Assembly (NCBI GenBank): GCA_012840625.1
Contig: DUSB01000120.1
Coordinates: 1-6,141, forward strand
Direction of reading: 5' to 3'
Length of the DNA stretch: 6,141 nt
DNA from: Syntrophomonadaceae bacterium
Lineage (GTDB): Bacteria > Bacillota > Syntrophomonadia > Syntrophomonadales > Syntrophomonadaceae
Shown here: piece by piece, positions 4,133-6,141 of the stretch
Layout of the letters: the number at the start of each line of letters is the position of its first letter
Position numbering within the stretch: the first letter of the stretch is position 1
Notes under the pieces: model-generated
Told to the model about the DNA's origin: nothing
The model's input: only the letters and a program-made list of their open reading frames with translations
The model's database searches: none
Position numbers and translations under genes: made by a program

Positions 4133-6141
4133 ATGCCTGCAAAAATTGTTATAGCAATTCCCCATCATTGGCTGCGGGATACGGTACAGCAGATGCTGGC
4201 GGGAGAAACGGCGCAAATTACCTGTGCAGCCACCCTGGATACCCTGCAGGAAGCCTCATCGAAGGAAGCAGATCTTGTGCTGGTGGATGTTTTTAGTTTT
4301 GGAATACCTTATACGGATGTTATGGAATGCATACGTACTTGCATGCCGGGGGTATCCATTATAGCACTTGTATCCACAGATACAGGAGATTACCGTGATG
4401 CTCTTATGAGGGCGGGTGCAAATATGGTCGTAGCCAAAGAAAACATCGATCAGGAACTGATCCCCAGTCTAATTCAAGTACTTAAGGGCAGACAGTGCAA
4501 TGAATACATCGAGTATTTGCTCAGCTGCCAGGACCGTTTAGATAATCTAATGCAAAAGGAGGCAAGGTGTGTGGACAAAAAGCAAGACAAACCATTAGGC
4601 AATCTAATGCTATCCAGGCGTACATTCTTAAAAGGATCCGCAGCAGCCGCTGTCGTTACCGGCGTTGCTCTATCCAACCCCGGAGATCGGATACTCTATG
4701 CCTTAACAGAGACAGATGCTGAAGCTGCAGCGAAGGCAGCCGGGGAAGAGCTGTATAACGGCGTATGCCGGCCAAATTGCGGCGGTGCCTGCAGAATGAA
4801 TGTACATGTCAGGGATGGGCGTGTGGTCAAGACTTCTATGAAACCGCTACCTGATCCAAGATACAATCGTATATGTTTGCGCGGGCTTTCCAATGTACAG
4901 CGTATATATAGCCCTAACCGAATTAAATATCCCATGAAACGTGTAGGCAAAAGGGGCGAAGATAAGTGGAAAAGGATTTCCTGGGATGAAGCTATCAATA
5001 CCATCGTTGATAACATGAACAGAATCAGCAAAAAGTATGGTAAACAAGCCAACTCTTTTATAGGCTGTTCTGGCAGCTATGCAACGCTTAGCTCACCCTT
5101 TTCAGGCAGTTTTACCCGCTTGAAAAATGTAATGGAAGCTACCTTTATCAGCATCTCGCTAGACACAGCTTATTTTGCTGGAGTGGGTCGTGTTATAGGC
5201 GGTACGCTATTTTTACAGGGCAATGAACCTGCTGACTATGCCAATGCAAATACTGTTTTTGTCTGGGCAGGGAGCATTACTGAGGCCCAGATCCATAACT
5301 GGCATTTTATTGCTGATGCTATGGATAAGGGAGCGAAACTAGTTGTTATTGACCCCTTCTATTCACCTACAGCTGCCAAAGCAGACGTATGGGTGTCGGT
5401 TCGCCCGGGTTCAGATCCAGCACTGGCACTGGCGATGATGAATGTAATTATTAAGGAAAACCTGATGGACAAAGCCTTTATGCGTGATCATACTGTGGCT
5501 CCGTTTTTAGTTCGTGCAGATAACAAACGTTTCTTGCGCCAAAGCGATTTAACGGGTCAAAAAGTAGCTGAAGGTCAAGAGGATCCATACCTAGTATGGG
5601 ATAAGGCCTCCAATCAGGTACGTACGGTAGATCAAGCAGTAGATCCTGCTTTTGAAGGTACTTTTAATGTTAATGGTGTTTCTGCAACTACTTCCTTTAG
5701 TCTTTTAAAACAGGTTGTAGATCATTTTACGCCGGAAGCAGCATCTAAGATCACGGATGTTAAGCCCGAAATGATTCGCAGGATTGCCCGTATGTATGCA
5801 CAGGGGCCGACTACCATTGTTCCAGGTTTTGGTACGGATCGTTATGATAATGGTCAGCTTCACGGGCATGCTGTTGCAGCTTTAGCTGCTATTACCGGGA
5901 ATCTTGGTAAGAGCGGTGCATCAGTAGGTTTCTTCATTCCATACAATCCTTTTACCACTATCTATAATTTCTTTGAATTTGCTATGCCAGAAATGAAAAT
6001 GGGCCCCACTGTTTCGGTTATTAAGCTAGGCGAAATCATGAAAACAGGTAAGTTTGCGGGTAAACCTTTCCCTATAAAGTCACTTTTTGTTCACGTTGGT
6101 AACCCTCTTAATACCATGGCGAACCAGAGAGAGTGGTTGGA
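4133..6141 (+). CDS. Receiver-like domain in frame with DmsA-like molybdopterin oxidoreductase (3' partial)
   Basis: One reading frame runs without a stop from ATG 4133 to the window edge (669 codons seen). AAAGGGGG (4117-4124) lies 8 bases before the ATG, and an in-frame TAG at 4109-4111 bars an earlier start. Residues 3-119 look like a response-regulator receiver without an output domain: D52 in 'DLVLVDVFSF' fits the phosphorylation site, S81 the switch position and K102 the conserved lysine. The acidic metal-binding pair is replaced by H11-H12, so normal phosphorylation is doubtful. A cysteine-containing linker (120-146) leads to a twin-arginine motif at 161-167 and the molybdoenzyme. A Tat signal normally has to be near the N-terminus, so a full-length product should not be exported in the usual way. 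The internal start at 4571 (separate entry) may yield the working enzyme. I checked every codon across the join and found no stop. Confidence 0.75.
   Translation, partial: MPAKIVIAIPHHWLRDTVQQMLAGETAQITCAATLDTLQEASSKEADLVLVDVFSFGIPYTDVMECIRTCMPGVSIIALVSTDTGDYRDALMRAGANMVVAKENIDQELIPSLIQVLKGRQCNEYIEYLLSCQDRLDNLMQKEARCVDKKQDKPLGNLMLSRRTFLKGSAAAAVVTGVALSNPGDRILYALTETDAEAAAKAAGEELYNGVCRPNCGGACRMNVHVRDGRVVKTSMKPLPDPRYNRICLRGLSNVQRIYSPNRIKYPMKRVGKRGEDKWKRISWDEAINTIVDNMNRISKKYGKQANSFIGCSGSYATLSSPFSGSFTRLKNVMEATFISISLDTAYFAGVGRVIGGTLFLQGNEPADYANANTVFVWAGSITEAQIHNWHFIADAMDKGAKLVVIDPFYSPTAAKADVWVSVRPGSDPALALAMMNVIIKENLMDKAFMRDHTVAPFLVRADNKRFLRQSDLTGQKVAEGQEDPYLVWDKASNQVRTVDQAVDPAFEGTFNVNGVSATTSFSLLKQVVDHFTPEAASKITDVKPEMIRRIARMYAQGPTTIVPGFGTDRYDNGQLHGHAVAALAAITGNLGKSGASVGFFIPYNPFTTIYNFFEFAMPEMKMGPTVSVIKLGEIMKTGKFAGKPFPIKSLFVHVGNPLNTMANQREWL
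4556..4562 (+). promoter_or_regulatory. Internal ribosome binding site inside the long frame
   Basis: AAGGAGG, 8 bases before GTG 4571, is the strongest ribosome binding site near this join and has ideal spacing. It lies inside the codons of the upstream receiver-like segment. It points to independent initiation of the molybdoenzyme about 36 bases upstream of the twin-arginine motif. Confidence 0.75.
4571..6141 (+). CDS. DmsA-like Tat-exported molybdopterin oxidoreductase, internal GTG start (3' partial)
   Basis: Read from GTG 4571, the protein begins M-D-K-K-Q-D and has a Tat motif S15-R-R-T-F-L-K21 followed by a short hydrophobic stretch (about 23-34), as expected for an exported enzyme. 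A [4Fe-4S] motif follows: C66-x3-C70-x3-C74-x27-C102, with 'CLRG' as in DmsA. The segment 'SPNRIKYPMKRVGKRGE' then 'WKRISWDEA' is strongly DmsA-like. Further cofactor-domain blocks are 'KLVVIDPFYSPTAAKAD', 'VRPGSDPALALAMM' and 'AITGNLGKSGASVG'. About 523 residues are visible, so roughly a third is missing. The enzyme would carry bis-MGD molybdenum (or tungsten) and reduce or oxidise a small substrate outside the membrane. The substrate cannot be read from the sequence. Partner Fe-S and membrane subunits would be expected downstream. This is the preferred start for the mature enzyme. Confidence 0.7.
   Translation, partial: MDKKQDKPLGNLMLSRRTFLKGSAAAAVVTGVALSNPGDRILYALTETDAEAAAKAAGEELYNGVCRPNCGGACRMNVHVRDGRVVKTSMKPLPDPRYNRICLRGLSNVQRIYSPNRIKYPMKRVGKRGEDKWKRISWDEAINTIVDNMNRISKKYGKQANSFIGCSGSYATLSSPFSGSFTRLKNVMEATFISISLDTAYFAGVGRVIGGTLFLQGNEPADYANANTVFVWAGSITEAQIHNWHFIADAMDKGAKLVVIDPFYSPTAAKADVWVSVRPGSDPALALAMMNVIIKENLMDKAFMRDHTVAPFLVRADNKRFLRQSDLTGQKVAEGQEDPYLVWDKASNQVRTVDQAVDPAFEGTFNVNGVSATTSFSLLKQVVDHFTPEAASKITDVKPEMIRRIARMYAQGPTTIVPGFGTDRYDNGQLHGHAVAALAAITGNLGKSGASVGFFIPYNPFTTIYNFFEFAMPEMKMGPTVSVIKLGEIMKTGKFAGKPFPIKSLFVHVGNPLNTMANQREWL

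Noticed and set aside
3961..4296. Plus-strand 111-codon frame overlapping the regulator stop and the receiver-like gene
   Set aside because: It lacks a ribosome binding site and lies out of frame with the receiver-like gene, whose frame makes a sensible domain. The protein is low in recognisable content.
4696..5052. Minus-strand 118-codon frame opposite the molybdoenzyme
   Set aside because: It is antisense to the Fe-S motif region of the oxidoreductase. The plus-strand frame carries clear conserved motifs.

Overview
The window looks like a chromosomal segment of an anaerobic Bacillota bacterium, probably Clostridia of the Desulfitobacterium / Desulfosporosinus / Desulfotomaculum kind. This is inferred from near-consensus AGGAGG ribosome binding sites, moderate GC content, a tRNA with an encoded CCA end, a cytoplasmic GAF histidine kinase with a NarL-type regulator, and a Tat-exported DmsA-like molybdoenzyme. 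No species can be named from the sequence alone.

Layout. (1) Bases 1-203 hold the 3' end of a plus-strand gene, probably a metallo-beta-lactamase-fold hydrolase. (2) A complete tRNA-Leu(UAA) gene lies at 276-364, with its own promoter and a terminator. (3) About 270 bases of gene-free DNA (407-672) carry short repeats and a hairpin. (4) A minus-strand gene at 744-1535 encodes a metallo-beta-lactamase-fold hydrolase of the lactonase-like group, with all zinc ligands, its own promoter and its own terminator. (5) A gene-free divergent region (1536-2112) carries promoters for both flanking genes and several inverted repeats. (6) A plus-strand two-component system follows: a GAF / HisKA_3 / HATPase kinase at 2113-3288 and a NarL/FixJ-type response regulator at 3312-3971. 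(7) After a 161-base gap with a perfect TATAAT box and an abutting 14-base perfect palindrome, one uninterrupted reading frame runs from ATG 4133 to the window end. Its first ~120 codons are a degenerate receiver-like domain. From about codon 147 it is a DmsA-like molybdopterin oxidoreductase with a twin-arginine signal and an Fe-S cluster motif.

How it may work together (inference). The kinase senses a cytoplasmic signal through its GAF domain and phosphorylates the regulator. The regulator would then activate the molybdoenzyme operon, whose promoter has a perfect -10 and no good -35. The enzyme would be exported to the outer face of the membrane for anaerobic respiration. Its electron-transfer and membrane-anchor subunits would be expected just beyond the window.

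The most notable feature is the join between the receiver-like segment and the enzyme. There is no stop codon between them, yet an excellent ribosome binding site sits exactly in front of an in-frame GTG at 4571, just before the Tat signal. This suggests either two products from one frame (a nested start) or a real fusion with a buried export signal.
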